Below are positions 13,935 to 61,000 of a DNA stretch of 64,000 bases, piece by piece. The position numbers were made by a program, and so were the translations under genes. Positions within the stretch are counted from its first letter, which is position 1, and each line of letters starts with the position of its first letter. The DNA lies in the NCBI GenBank assembly GCA_963514095.1, contig OY741264.1, positions 33,294,641 to 33,358,640 of the forward strand. The letters are read 5' to 3'. The stretch comes from Eutrigla gurnardus. Taxonomy: Eukaryota > Chordata > Actinopteri > Perciformes > Triglidae. The notes beneath the pieces were generated by a model. It was not told the DNA's origin, searched no databases, and saw nothing but the letters and a program-made list of their open reading frames with translations.

Positions 13935-13942
13935 CTTTTATC
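13935..13942 (-). promoter_or_regulatory. Possible cart TATA element
   Basis: GATAAAAG on the minus strand lies about 107 nt before the cart ATG, a plausible distance for a short 5' UTR. It is the best TATA-like string in this interval. Confidence 0.4.
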
Positions 13943-14839
13943 CACTCCGTGAAGCCCCGCCCCGACAGGCTGTCACGGCTGGATGAACCCTTCATCTTCT
14001 TTTTTCAGTTTAATGCTGAGAAAGAAAACACACAGGAGCCACCTGGTCACGTGACATTCTGTCAGGTAGGGATGGCACCATGAACTGCTCATACACTCAG
14101 TTAATCCATACATTACCTGTCATCAATCTGTCAATCATGATTAATAATTAAGCTTCAAAAAGACTGGTAAAAGTAGAAGTACTGACTGAAATGTCATAGG
14201 GATACTTTGTACTTTCTACTTTGATTTTTATTTCAAACATGTCAAAATGACTAGAAATTGTCATACAGAAAAAAAATATATTACACAACTAGAAAGCATA
14301 GAGATATAGCATGTGAATAAAAGTTAATAAAAACAATTCTAGTGTATTTTTTCAGTAAAATTAGAAAAATATATCATGAGAAAATAATAGTTTATTAGGC
14401 CATAAAAGTCATAGTACAATTAATCATAAAAAAAACAGTTTAGTTTCAATTTAAGAAAAAAAGGCACAACATGTTGTGGAAATAATTAAAAAACAGATTG
14501 ATAATCTCCAAAAATATCTGAAGCAGGACAGTATCGATATAATCCTGACGGTCTTACATATAACTCATACAATCACACAGTTTGAGTGGGAGAATATTTT
14601 ATTGTGATATATTTCAAGATATAAGTAAAGAAAGTTAAAATGGTCTTGCCATGACAGGAAAATAAACTGACATTAATACCTCCAAATGTGTCACACTATT
14701 ACTGATCTCTAGTCGTTAGATCAGATCAATAGATCCTATTAAATAACAATATTCAGAAAATTATATATAGAAACATTTAGAATAGGCCCATGTAGATACA
14801 ACAAGATAATGACGGCTGCAGTTCCTCAAATGGCCACTC

Positions 14840-15090
14840 GAGGCTGGCTCACAGACGTTTACACGGAGTGGACGTCGTCATGGTGACGTCACCTGTTACT
14901 TTGTGGACACTGGTCTCGAAGCCTCCAGTTTTTCGTTTTAACCGTCCCCATCTTGGATTTTGGCCGTCGTCATCTTTTTGCCACCAGTGAATGGAAATTA
15001 CCATATTTGGTGTGTGGAGGAGCGACGGGCGGATCAGAATCTGACGGATGTCCGTGTTTTATACAGTCATGGTTGTCATGGTTTCATTGT
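14840..15090 (+). mobile_element. Fragment of the element family seen at 3266 and 24380
   Basis: GGACGTCGTCATGGTGACGT near 14870 matches the left end at 3290 and the inverse end near 24520. It is followed by TTTGTGGAC, GAAGCCTCCAG and CCACCAGTGAATGG, also parallel to 3310-3380. There is no tandem array in this copy. Confidence 0.55.
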
Positions 15091-15344
15091 ACTATGGAAG
15101 CCCATTTCAACCTGTGATGGGGAGAAAAACGTATTTTTTTCTAAATAATTATGTAAGTTGTTTTTTGTAAAAACTTTACCATTTTGATTGTAATCTTAAC
15201 TCAAGGTCACCGAGTGGCTGCTTCTGTTTGTTCATGAAGTTTAGAACAAAACAAATCAAACTGAGTTTATATGTGATACCACGAGATAAAAGAACAATTG
15301 AATGTAACTGTGCTAACCAGAAGAAACCAGGTGGTGATTAGAGG

Positions 15345-15490
15345 TGTAACGATTCATTCGATTAATCGATGAATCGATTGTCAGTCCTATAGATTCTACT
15401 AAATTGATCTGCTAAAATAAATAAATACAATGAATAGTTTTGGCTTCACCAATAATCGATATTAATGCATTTAATCGGATGAATCGTGAT
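15345..15490. repeat. ATCGAT-rich dispersed repeat
   Basis: GGTGTAACGATTCATTCGAT, ATTAATCGATGAATCGAT and a second AATAATCGAT block form imperfect palindromes. I recognise this type of string as interspersed in fish genomes but cannot name the family. Confidence 0.5.
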
Positions 15491-15689
15491 TCTTACTTAT
15501 GATTAATGTTTTAATACATTTAAGACACTCTCTCCCCTGCCAGCATGTAGTCTACTGAAAATGTTAAAAATAACTGAGCAATATTTAATTACATTTTTGT
15601 ATTCAGCATAAAATATTATGCAGGACTATTTTTCACCTTTCAGATGAATACAGGTACAAATAAAAAAGTTGTATTTTATTTTTATAAAA

Positions 15690-16135
15690 ACGATTACATA
15701 AAACAGGAGAGAAAATTATCACAAAAATATTATTTATTTAAAACTTTTTTCCTCCAGGTTTGACTTAAAACAAATTCTAATCCCCACTATAAACTGTAAA
15801 ATACACAAAATAATTTTCACATACAGCGCATACAAATAAATAAATACAAGACTTTTTTATATATATAAAAAAGGTTAGATAAAAATAATAAAATGAAACA
15901 GAGGAGAGAGAATGACACACAAATAAATATATATTTAAAACCTTTTTTTTAAATTATCCACATAATTATTTTAGGAAATCATATACAGCGCATACAAATA
16001 AGATAATGTAAGAATTATTTAATTTATTTTTATATAAAAATATATTAAATAAAAATAATGAATAAAACAGAGGAGAGAGAATGATCAATATATTATATAT
16101 AAATATTTATTTAAAACCTTTTTTTTTTTATTGTT
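15690..16135 (+). repeat. Three degenerate copies of a 165-195 bp AT-rich segment next to the iqgap1 promoter
   Basis: The block ACAG(AG)GAGAGA..AATGA followed by AAATATT..TTTAAAAC and a T run recurs near 15700, 15897 and 16062. ACAGCGCATACAAATA recurs near 15825 and 15985. CCTCCAGGTTT followed by TTAAAAC closes the first and last copies (15752 and 16140). Confidence 0.65.
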
Positions 16136-16149
16136 TTTCCTCCAGGTTT

Positions 16150-16461
16150 CGCTTTAAAACAAAGTCCCCGCGTCGACCCGCAGGGGTCGCTGCGGCAGCA
16201 GTTTGCGCCCGCCCTGGAGGCTGCCGAGCTCCGTTTCCTGAAACGCATACTTCAGGATTAGGAAGAACACACCCAGTGACATCAGTGAGGTCTGAAGAAG
16301 AAGAAAAGTCTCCGCTCGAGCAGCGCAGAGGAGGAACAAGAGGACCGAGAGGTCTTCCCGGGTTCTGTCGGCTGCTTTTAAACTTCCAGAGAGTTCGGGG
16401 GAAAGTACGTCAACGCTGTTGTTTTTAAGAGTCGCTGAGTTTTTTTCTTCTCAAGAGGAGG
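16150..16461 (+). promoter_or_regulatory. Probable iqgap1 promoter and 5' UTR
   Basis: Sequence composition changes from AT-rich to GC- and CpG-containing DNA (GTCGACCCGC, GCGCCCGCCC) just before the iqgap1 ATG. No TATA box is evident. The transcription start cannot be placed from sequence alone. Confidence 0.5.
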
Positions 16462-52216
<35,755 letters not shown>

Positions 52217-53350
52217 AAATGAATATACATTTATATATAAAGAAAGAGAGAAAAAAGGGCTAGAGACACTGATTTAAACCACAAAACCCACTGAGGGTTG
52301 CAGAAAGACCTGAACCAGCCCAGCTTCTCCACACATTCCCTACTGCACTTCCTCCTCTCACGTGCCTATGCAGATTTATGTGCATTATTTTTTATTATTA
52401 TTATTATTATGTGGATCACCATATGTGCTTTAATGGATCGGTCCATTGTTACGGTCTTCATTGTCTGTAACTGCGGCTAGAGGTCAGAGGTTTGACATTT
52501 GTATGTTTTGCTTTAAATATTCTGAATATTTTGTGCATGGGCCTTGATTAATTATATATATATATAAAAAGAAAATGTATGTTTTATGTAAAGAGATGGC
52601 GTCTTGTGTCTTTCTTAGCTGTTTGGTTTCTGATAATGGTTTCCTCCGCCGACATGACGAAGTGCTGGTGTAAGTCCCCCCCCCCCCCCCCCCTCTCGAT
52701 GACATCATCTCTGAACGTGCTTAGAAATGATGAATGGATCCAACATTTATATCATCATAAAAAAAACGACCACAGTTATGAATATTTACATTTTGGGGGT
52801 TTCCTCACTGTAGCTGAGTAACTGAGCGGTCCCTGACATGATGGAGGATTTCCTGTTTGCGCTCTCGTTACCTAGCAACCAGCTGTGGTTGACAAGACGG
52901 GGCACAGAAGAGATAACTGATGATTAAATCCGAGAACGGTCATAATATTCTTTTCATTTCACGTCATGATGGAGGATTTGCTTGGTTATTATATTTTAGG
53001 CTGAGTATTTCTGCAGCATCATCTGATCCAATCAGGTGATCCAGTCGTCTCCGGCGTGCAATGAATTGTGGGAAACGTTGGAACCTCTGAATCTGGAATG
53101 AGAAGGCCACATTTCTGAGCTGCATTTGAAGGCGTCTTTGAGATGTGAGGCTACTGATGCCGTATTTTATTTTGAATTTTTTATTTTATTTTTTTAATTT
53201 TCACATATTTTGCTATGAATATGATCTCAACTCATCCTTAACTCTAATATTCTGATATCTGTGCAAAGAGATGGTGGCAGACTTATTTGACAAAAATTGC
53301 AAAAGAAATTGAGTTTAAAAAAGTTTTAATTTTAATTAATTTGAAATAAA
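52217..53350 (+). other. Probable iqgap1 3' UTR
   Basis: AT-rich sequence after the stop, with a C18 run (52676-52693). The first canonical AATAAA I see is at 53345-53350, with ATTAAA near 52924 and further AATAAA at 53734-53743. The true end cannot be decided from sequence. Confidence 0.45.
53345..53350 (+). promoter_or_regulatory. Candidate iqgap1 polyadenylation signal AATAAA
   Basis: First perfect AATAAA downstream of the stop, giving a 3' UTR of about 1.15 kb. Competing signals lie nearby, and the region borders a dispersed repeat. Confidence 0.35.
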
Positions 53351-53457
53351 ATATAAAATAACAAATACATATTGCCATGAAAACTCTCCAGTTGATTATT
53401 TATTCATATATATATATATATATATATATTTACAATTTGTCTGAAATATGTTTAAAT

Positions 53458-53915
53458 ATGCAAATGAGGCATTCTCTTATCAGATATGTGCTAATTTGCA
53501 TACAGTTTCAGAAATATGAAACTGAATCTGAGCTGATGAATGACATAAGTGATATTAAATCTGTGCAAACACACGTGACATGGAAGACATTGGATGAAGT
53601 CGGGTTCAAATTAATTGCTTTGTGAGACATATTAGAGGTTTTTAAGGAGGAGGAGGATCTCTTTGCATCAGAAAATACAGCCATAAAAAAATACAGCGAT
53701 TTAATCAATTTTCTTAATGTGTTTTTTTATAACAATAAATAAATCTGACTGATATATGAAGATATCACCAACCTAGTTGATTATTTACATGAAGTTTTCT
53801 GGAATTGTATGTTTAAATATGCAAATGAGGCATAATCTAATGGTGAATTTAGAGAACAAATCCACAGATGCAAAAAGTATTAAAAATAAACACCTAAATG
53901 TGTATTTTAGATGTT
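53458..53915 (+). repeat. Dispersed octamer-bearing repeat, two copies
   Basis: GTTTAAATATGCAAATGAGG occurs at about 53450 and 53811. The second copy continues to AACACCTAAATGTGTATTTT at 53889, as in the 20679 copy. The two copies are about 360 bp apart. Confidence 0.6.
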
Positions 53916-54149
53916 TGCTTTCCAGCCGTATGAAGAAGAAGACTTCTCTGAATCCATCAGTGCTCTAAACATTTGGATGTGCAACACAATGAATGAATAC
54001 TGAGGTTTTCATGCTGTCTTTGTTGGAAAGTGAGAAGCTGCCCTTTTTATATTTTATAATTTATATTTGATGTCCTGCATGTGAGGATGAGCAGAGTCCG
54101 ACTTCTTGTGGTCCAGCAGATGTCACTCTGCAGCACCTTCCCATACTGA

Positions 54150-54880
54150 TCAAGTTCCACATTATTTTGAGATTCTCGGGATTATTTTTTAGAAAATGTC
54201 ACATTATTTTGAGAATGTTTACTATTTTGAACTTATTACTTACTTATTACTTATTTTGAGATACGACTTAGTTATTTTGAGAAATGTACTCATTATTTTT
54301 GAGCACTAAATTAAAAATACTGCAAATGTTTCACATTCATTACACTAAATACATTTTTTGGAGCTATTATTTTGAGATACTAAATCAAAATATTGTAAGA
54401 TACTGAGATGCTACGTCAAAAATACACATTATGTTAAGACACTAAGCCATAATTTTGTGATACCAATTATTTTAAGAGATGTTCTCAGTATTTGAGATAC
54501 TAAGTCTTTACTTTGAAAAGGCTTCCTATTATTTTGATGTATGAAGTCACTATTTTAAGGTTTCTCTTTATTTTGAGACACAAAATAATATTATTTTATT
54601 ATTATTTTGAAGTTTTTCATTATTTTTAAATAAAAAAATTGAGAACGTTTCACATGATTTTAAGACACTTAAGCCATTATATTATAAAGGTAATTCATTA
54701 TTTTGAGAAATGTTTTTTTTAGATACTAAATCTGTATTTTGAGAAGTTTTCTCATTATTTCTGAGACACTAGGTCAAAACACTGAGAATGTTTGGTATTA
54801 TTTTGAGATACTAAGACTGTATTTTGAGAAGGTTTCTTATTATTTTTGAGATGCTTACTCATTATTTAAAAAAAAGAAAA
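54150..54880 (+). repeat. Degenerate tandem repeat of ATTATTTTGAGA type
   Basis: ATTATTTTGAGATACTAAGT and close variants recur about fifteen times at irregular 30-60 bp spacing, with GAGAATGTTT or GAGAAGGTTT between. Old and diverged. Lies between iqgap1 and crtc3. Confidence 0.75.
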
Positions 54881-54959
54881 CAACTCCTAATTTACAAGAT
54901 TTGTATTAATGGGCTTCCATCGCTTTTAAAACATCTGAATACAACAGCTGATCCATAGC

Positions 54960-56230
54960 TGATAACATCGGGGACCCTGCAGTGACTCTGTCGCCCCCTT
55001 GTGGTCACCGCGGGTACCGACGCCGTTTAACGAGGTAATGTTTTTCTCGCAGCAGTTACGAGGAGGATAACAAGCCAGCAGCGGATTTGAGTCGCTGATA
55101 CGAGTCCTGTCAACCGACGGCTAAAAAAAAACATATCGCAGAAGGGAATCGTGGTTCCGCAGCGACGTTTTTTTTTTCTTCTTCTTGTCGTCTTGTTTGT
55201 TTGTCTCGACTGGACTCGTTTTTGGGAGTTTGTCTGAAATCTGTCCGCTCGTCTCGTGGATTAACGCGCAGAGAGACTCGCCGGAGAAGCGCTGCGATAT
55301 CAGTCTTTTAAAGTGTGAAATTGTGGATTACGTTTCCTGGATCGGGTCCGCTTTGGAGCTTTTCACCCCCCCTTTTTTTAGTTTGTGTGTTTAAACAAAC
55401 TCAAGACATTTTTTTAAAAGCGAAACCAGAGACCAGCGGACACTTGTTGAAAACACGAATTTACCGAGCAAACCTTTGCCCCAACAAGCTTTGCTAACGT
55501 TTTTTAGCTGTCGATGCTAACAACTTTTTTGTCTCTCTCCAACAAACAGTCGCTAAATCCGCTACGGCTCGCTCAGTGTGTTAGATGTTAACCCGGGTCA
55601 AGCAAGTCGGTCAAAGTGCGTGTGTCAAAAAAAATACACAATTAATGTAATAATAACAACAACACTAGTTGAGAGATGGCGCTGACAGCAGCTTAGCTCG
55701 GGGGGCTAGGTAGCTGCAGCTGTTCTGCGTCGCGTTAGCAATGCCGGCTAACGTCACGGCTAGCCCCGCATTCAAACAAGTGGTTCGCTGGAAAATCGCG
55801 TCAAAATGAAGTTGCGTGGTGTCGTCAACTGCGTTTATTTCAGCTCGGAAAGTTGTTAGTTGAATTTGTTGGTGAAAATAAATAAATAATTGAAGGGGGC
55901 TTCGTTTGCTCCGCTTGTCCGGGGACACAGGAAGACAACTTTTTTATATACATTAACGTTAGCCTAGCTGCGTTAGCTTAGCTGCGGTAGCCTAGCTGCG
56001 TTAGCTTAGCTGCGTTAGCTCGGCTTATCAATAACAGAGTTCTTCTTGGAGTAACTTTTAGCCAGCTAGCGATGTGTGCTGCGTGTTTTAAAACTCCGAT
56101 GGCTTCACCGCAGCGCTCACTGGAAGACTTTGGACACTAGGCTTCCCTCCCCAAGAAACATCTACCTTTTCTCCTTCCCCACTTCCTTTCCTTCCTCCTC
56201 CCCGAGAGTTGTAAAACTGCGGCCCGCACC
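54960..56230 (+). promoter_or_regulatory. Probable crtc3 promoter and 5' UTR region
   Basis: CpG content rises here. It contains a minus-strand CTCF-like site (TCGCCCCCTTGTGGTCACCG, 54991-55010), an AACGTCAC cAMP-response half-site (55749-55756), a 14-bp tandem repeat (55958-56027) and CT-rich sequence just before the ATG. The start site is not determinable, and part could be an upstream intron. Confidence 0.45.
55958..56027 (+). repeat. 14-bp tandem repeat in the crtc3 5' region, 5 copies
   Basis: Units GTTAGCCTAGCTGC, GTTAGCTTAGCTGC, GGTAGCCTAGCTGC, GTTAGCTTAGCTGC and GTTAGCTCGGCTTA. Each contains an AGCT core. Confidence 0.9.
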
Positions 56231-56362
56231 ATGTCCGGCTCCCCGGGCACAGGTGGCTCAAACCCCCGGAAGTTCAGCGAGAAGATCGCGCTGCACAACC
56301 AGAAGCAGGCAGAGGAGACGCGGGCCTTCGAGCAGCTGATGACCGACCTCACCGTTTCCAGG
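56231..56362 (+). CDS. crtc3: crtc3 exon 1
   Basis: Residues 1-44. ATG context CACCATGT (A at -3). Donor gtaaaa after TVSR. Phase 0. Confidence 0.95.
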
Positions 56363-58043
56363 GTAAAACAAACATGCATTTATTTAGTTAGTTAATCCCC
56401 AGCTAGTTTATAATTGTTCTTGTGTGTGATGAGTCTGATTGAGATTCTTCTCTGCAGACAACATCAGTGTAATTAACGACAACAAAAACGCATTTAGACT
56501 CTAAATTCAGTGCATTTGCAGTAATTAACCGTGCAAGACCTACTTTTTTCCCTTTTTTTTTTTAAATGAATTTTTCTGAAACAGGAAATGGGGAAAGTAG
56601 CTCCTCTGAACTTCCCCTGGTTGTGAATACCCAAAAGGAAGCAGCCTGTGATGCCACAGTTTGCCTGTTTTCATGAGCACCTTGTTATTCCATCGTATTT
56701 AATGAATTCCCACGAGTTTATAACATGCACATCCTGGATCACAGAGGAGTGGAAACCAGCCCAGGAGGATGGCTCTGTTAATGCACACGCTCCTTATTGT
56801 GCTCCTTTTTTAAATGACACAGTCAGATGCTTTTGTTGTGTCACATTTAAGGCGGCTGAAGGACAGGTAACATTAATACAGGTGTGCCTTGACGTTTCTC
56901 ATCTATGGCCACATTCAGCTCACCAATTTAAAGTTGTTTTCTAAGCAGCATGTAGCGTTAAAAACTTCATGATGGGGCGGCAACTAACAATTACTGTCGG
57001 TATTTGTAAATTTAATATTTTTTGGATGAATAAATTAATCGCTGAGACCGTGACAGGGCCGATAACGCTTATTACTAATCTAGGAGACCGATAACCGATA
57101 TTTTAAACCGATATTTGTCTGCATTAAAAAAAAAAAGTGTCAGAATTTAGAGTAACACTCAAAACTTTGTTCTTTAAAGCATCTGTTTAAGTCACAGAGC
57201 CTTTTAATGTGACCGTGACACGAAAAAGTGCAGGGAGCTATCAGCAGCTTTATGAAGAAGAACAAATAAACACATAAAATAGTCCCCTGAAGTTTTATCA
57301 AAGTTGATTTTCACCAAGTTTGATCAGATTTTCTCAGTTATTTAATTGTGTATCACAATATCTCGATATATGATGTCGTCATGATATAATTCCATAATTA
57401 TTATTGAATTATCCCCATGCTTTTTTGTGGACCTGTTATTTCTTAGATTAAAAAAAATCAACTTTTCACGACCATTTCAAACATGTAGTACAAATTCCAA
57501 GAAATAAAACTAGCGATCGCTGGGAGGATATAAAGGCCCTTTCACATTATCATCCTCATGCCAACGGCTCACAATGTGTGCTTTCTATGGGGATGGAGAG
57601 GCCTGAGTTGCCGTTTTCGAGGAGCACGGGGTTTTTCTTTTTTTCTTTCAAGGTTTTGAGGCGACGCTGAATGGAGGTTGCCACAAGGTATGAACTGTCA
57701 GTGACCCTGAGGGACTGAAAGGTGCAGTCAGCGAGGCCGAGGCCCGCCTTGGCACAGGACACGCTGCCAGCAAACAGCTGGAATTAGAAGTAGCCTCAAC
57801 ATTTACACCGGCAACCCTGAAGAACCGAGTATAACCCCCCCACCCCCCCACCCTGAGGGTCTCTGTAGTCCCCGAGTCCATGAACAGATCCAGCCTTCTC
57901 TCGGCCGCTGTGCTGCGGCGAGTTGGCATCCGCGTGAACCCTAAACGTGTAAAGCATGTTTGATGTTATGCAATAGCCAACGCCAACACTGGAGTAAGAG
58001 GTTTATATGGGGATTAGTTTTGTTTATTTTAATATCTTCTTCT

Positions 58044-58077
<34 letters not shown>

Positions 58078-61000
58078 AAAATTGAATGTTGCATCCAAAC
58101 GAGTCACATTAATGTCTGAAATATGTGCGTCTGGACAGGCGTGTCCCTCGGTTTCGGTCCAGCGGGGACGGTTGTGATCGGATATCGGTTGACGGAGAAT
58201 TAAATGAACATTTGAGGGTCCCTTATGTTGTATTTGAAGGCGTGATTTTTGCCTCCTGGAAGTCAGCTGGCAGGTTTGGGTGCAGCTCTTCAAGGTAATC
58301 AGATTTATAGCCGCGGCGTCTTGGGAACTGTTGTTTTTAAGACTACCAAAACAACAAGAGGACAACAGGGACAGTGTATTACAGACCAGTTAATGAGTGG
58401 ACAAGGTGGTGTTGAGCTTGTGTGAGACAAATTCTAATAACAAATTTCTATAATAATGATAATAATTCACAAAAATAATGGGTAGCGCCGCCTCGTCCTC
58501 TGGCAGCGAAGCACTTCGGGGAAAAACATCAGGGAGGTTTTTGTTTGTCTGGATTTGTGTTGTTGCGTTCAGTATTTAGTATTTTTTGGGACTGGTTGGT
58601 CGGCCCACCTCAGACCCTTACAGGAGGGGGGTCCGGCCCATTGAGGGCCTGATTACTTACAAACCCGACGGAGCTCCAGGATCCGGGGACGGGGCGAGGC
58701 CCGGGCCTGACACGGTTCACACATACCGTGATTATGTTTATTTTAGATTAATAACGTGATGGCTGGATGAGAGGGTTTCACTGTTGGGCTTGTTGTGCAT
58801 ACACGGTAAGGGTTTAATAATAATGTTAATATTCACAATAATAATGTAAATATTACCAATGAAAAAACATGAAAATGGTATAAAAAGTAATAAATGGATA
58901 CATAAAGTAAAGAGTAATTACCAACCTAGAAAAACAGGGAAAAAAGAGAGAAATATAATAACTTATACGCTGGAATATAAATGGGTATTATATAATTAAA
59001 GACAGGAACAGAATCATTAATGATGACATGATGGTTTTGGCCTACGAGATAAAAACAGCGGTAGAAATGACCAGAATGTGACTGCCACACTTCACCGTAT
59101 AACTCCACACAAACTGAGAAATGTTGCACCCAAAGGATAAAGCCGTTCTCTTAATATCTTGTCGTATTCATAATCTCTTTGAGAGAGCTCTGTCCGTTTG
59201 CTGTAAATCTCTGGGGATAAAATCGAATAAGGTCACTCTTTGAGATTCAAATTTTGCCCTTTCGCCGGTCCAAGGAAGAAATGCCCCCTCTGATTTGCCT
59301 GTTTTCCCTGATAACAAGCTGCCGATTGGCTGGGTTTACTTCACCTTGGCAGAACAAGCCGCCGTCTGTCGGCTGCCAGGTGATCGCTGTGGCATCGAGT
59401 GCTGCTTCGCCATCCGAAGCTGCCCGTTGTGTTTGAAATGTCTTATTTGAGATTTTCTATCCCGAATGTCCTTCTCATGTCCACAACCCATAACCCTTCA
59501 CGTTTTGTCTTTGTCCCCCTCTTTTTTGACTGACAGGTGCAGTTTCAGAAGGTCCAGCAGCTCCGTTTGACTCAAACCCGGGCGCAGTACTATGGCTCTC
59601 TGCCAAACGTCAATCAGATCGGCAACGCCAGCGCCGAATTCCAGGTGAGAACTCGTCACGGCCTCGACGCCGCGGCGTGCTTGGAATTCAGAACGCACAA
59701 ACTCTTTGACACGTAGCAGAAATCTCAGATCAAATGGGGCATTCGTTGTCAGCGTTTCAGTCTGAACCTTTACAGATTTGTGTGAAAACGCTTTTCATTC
59801 AGGCAAAAGCACGTTTGATGTCAAACTAAATGTTTCGTTTGAACGCCGCCTCCCTTGAACTCAAGGTCTTCTTCTCTTCCAGGGGTTTTCAAGGCCCGAG
59901 CACAATAACCCTCAGTTCTAAAGTCGTCTAGTCCCGTGGTTCACAAATGATTTTTGTCATGGCACCCAGAGCCCCTGATATTATTACATGGATTATTATA
60001 TTATTGTCATATTAAACCATCAGTGATGGAATGTTACCGGGTGAATTCACTCAAATATCGTACTTACAGTGAGGACATATTTGAGATGCTACCCTGGCAT
60101 ACAGTAATATCGTCCAATCCCCGGTGAAAGGTAATTTAAAATGCATGAATAACAATTATATCTCGTGGCATGCGTAGCCCGTCCTCAAGGCGCCCACTTA
60201 GCGAAGCACTGTCTAACTAAAAACCACCATACTGGACCTTAAGGAGCCCAGACGGGCCTCTCCGGAGAGAGAATAACTCAGCTGCACACTCGAAAGAAGT
60301 AAAAAAGTTCAAGTGCAATAGTTCTCCTTCAAGCAGTGCAGGGCCTGTATCTTTGTCCGTTCTCTAAGGAGTGGTGCATGCTGGGAAACGGAGGCTCCCA
60401 GGTGAAAGTGCTCTTGTTAACTTGAAAGAATGGCCCTTTGAGGCGGAGCAGTAATTGCAGCACTGCGGTCAGAAAGCAGAAATCAATCCCCCACATGAAG
60501 GAGGGAGGGAGGGAGGGGGGCTTCTAGATTCCACTTCATGGTAACCATTGGTTTTGCTGCACGCAGAGTTCTTAATGCAGCCCGCTGAAACTCACAGGAA
60601 CTGTTGTTTGGTATTTTTGTTCATCTAAATCTCCGATCTGCAGGTCGTGTGCAAGTGTGCACACGATCATCCATCAAATGTGGGTCATATATGCAAAGTC
60701 AGAGGCTGTTGTCTGTATCGGCAGCAGTGAAAGTGTGAAGCGTGTGGTGGGTTCAACGTGGTCATAAAGGAAAAAAGTACAAATTTAAAGCCGGCGTGAT
60801 CTAATGCATGCAAATGTTGATGCTTTGAATTAAAACTGTGAGTGGCATTAAAAAGTCTGCTTGTTGCTCGATCGTTTGTCCAAACCGACATCCCAACACA
60901 GTTCAGACGGGATCACGACGGTTTCACAGCAGCAGGTGTTCCAGTTTAACGAGTGACCGTGTTAACTGGTGACTTTCAGCCCCGATAGGTTGCTCGTAGT

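Larger units (their letters stand above)
14090..16140. other. cart-iqgap1 intergenic region
   Basis: AT-rich, with no gene seen. It includes a dispersed element fragment (14840-15090), a block of ATCGAT palindromes near 15345-15490, and the triplicated AT-rich segment (15690-16135). Any shared regulatory DNA for the two divergent genes would lie here. Confidence 0.5.

Noticed and set aside
13655..14083. 142-codon plus-strand frame over the cart first exon
   Set aside because: It is antisense to a well-supported signal-peptide exon and is driven by the GGA tract and GC-rich codons.
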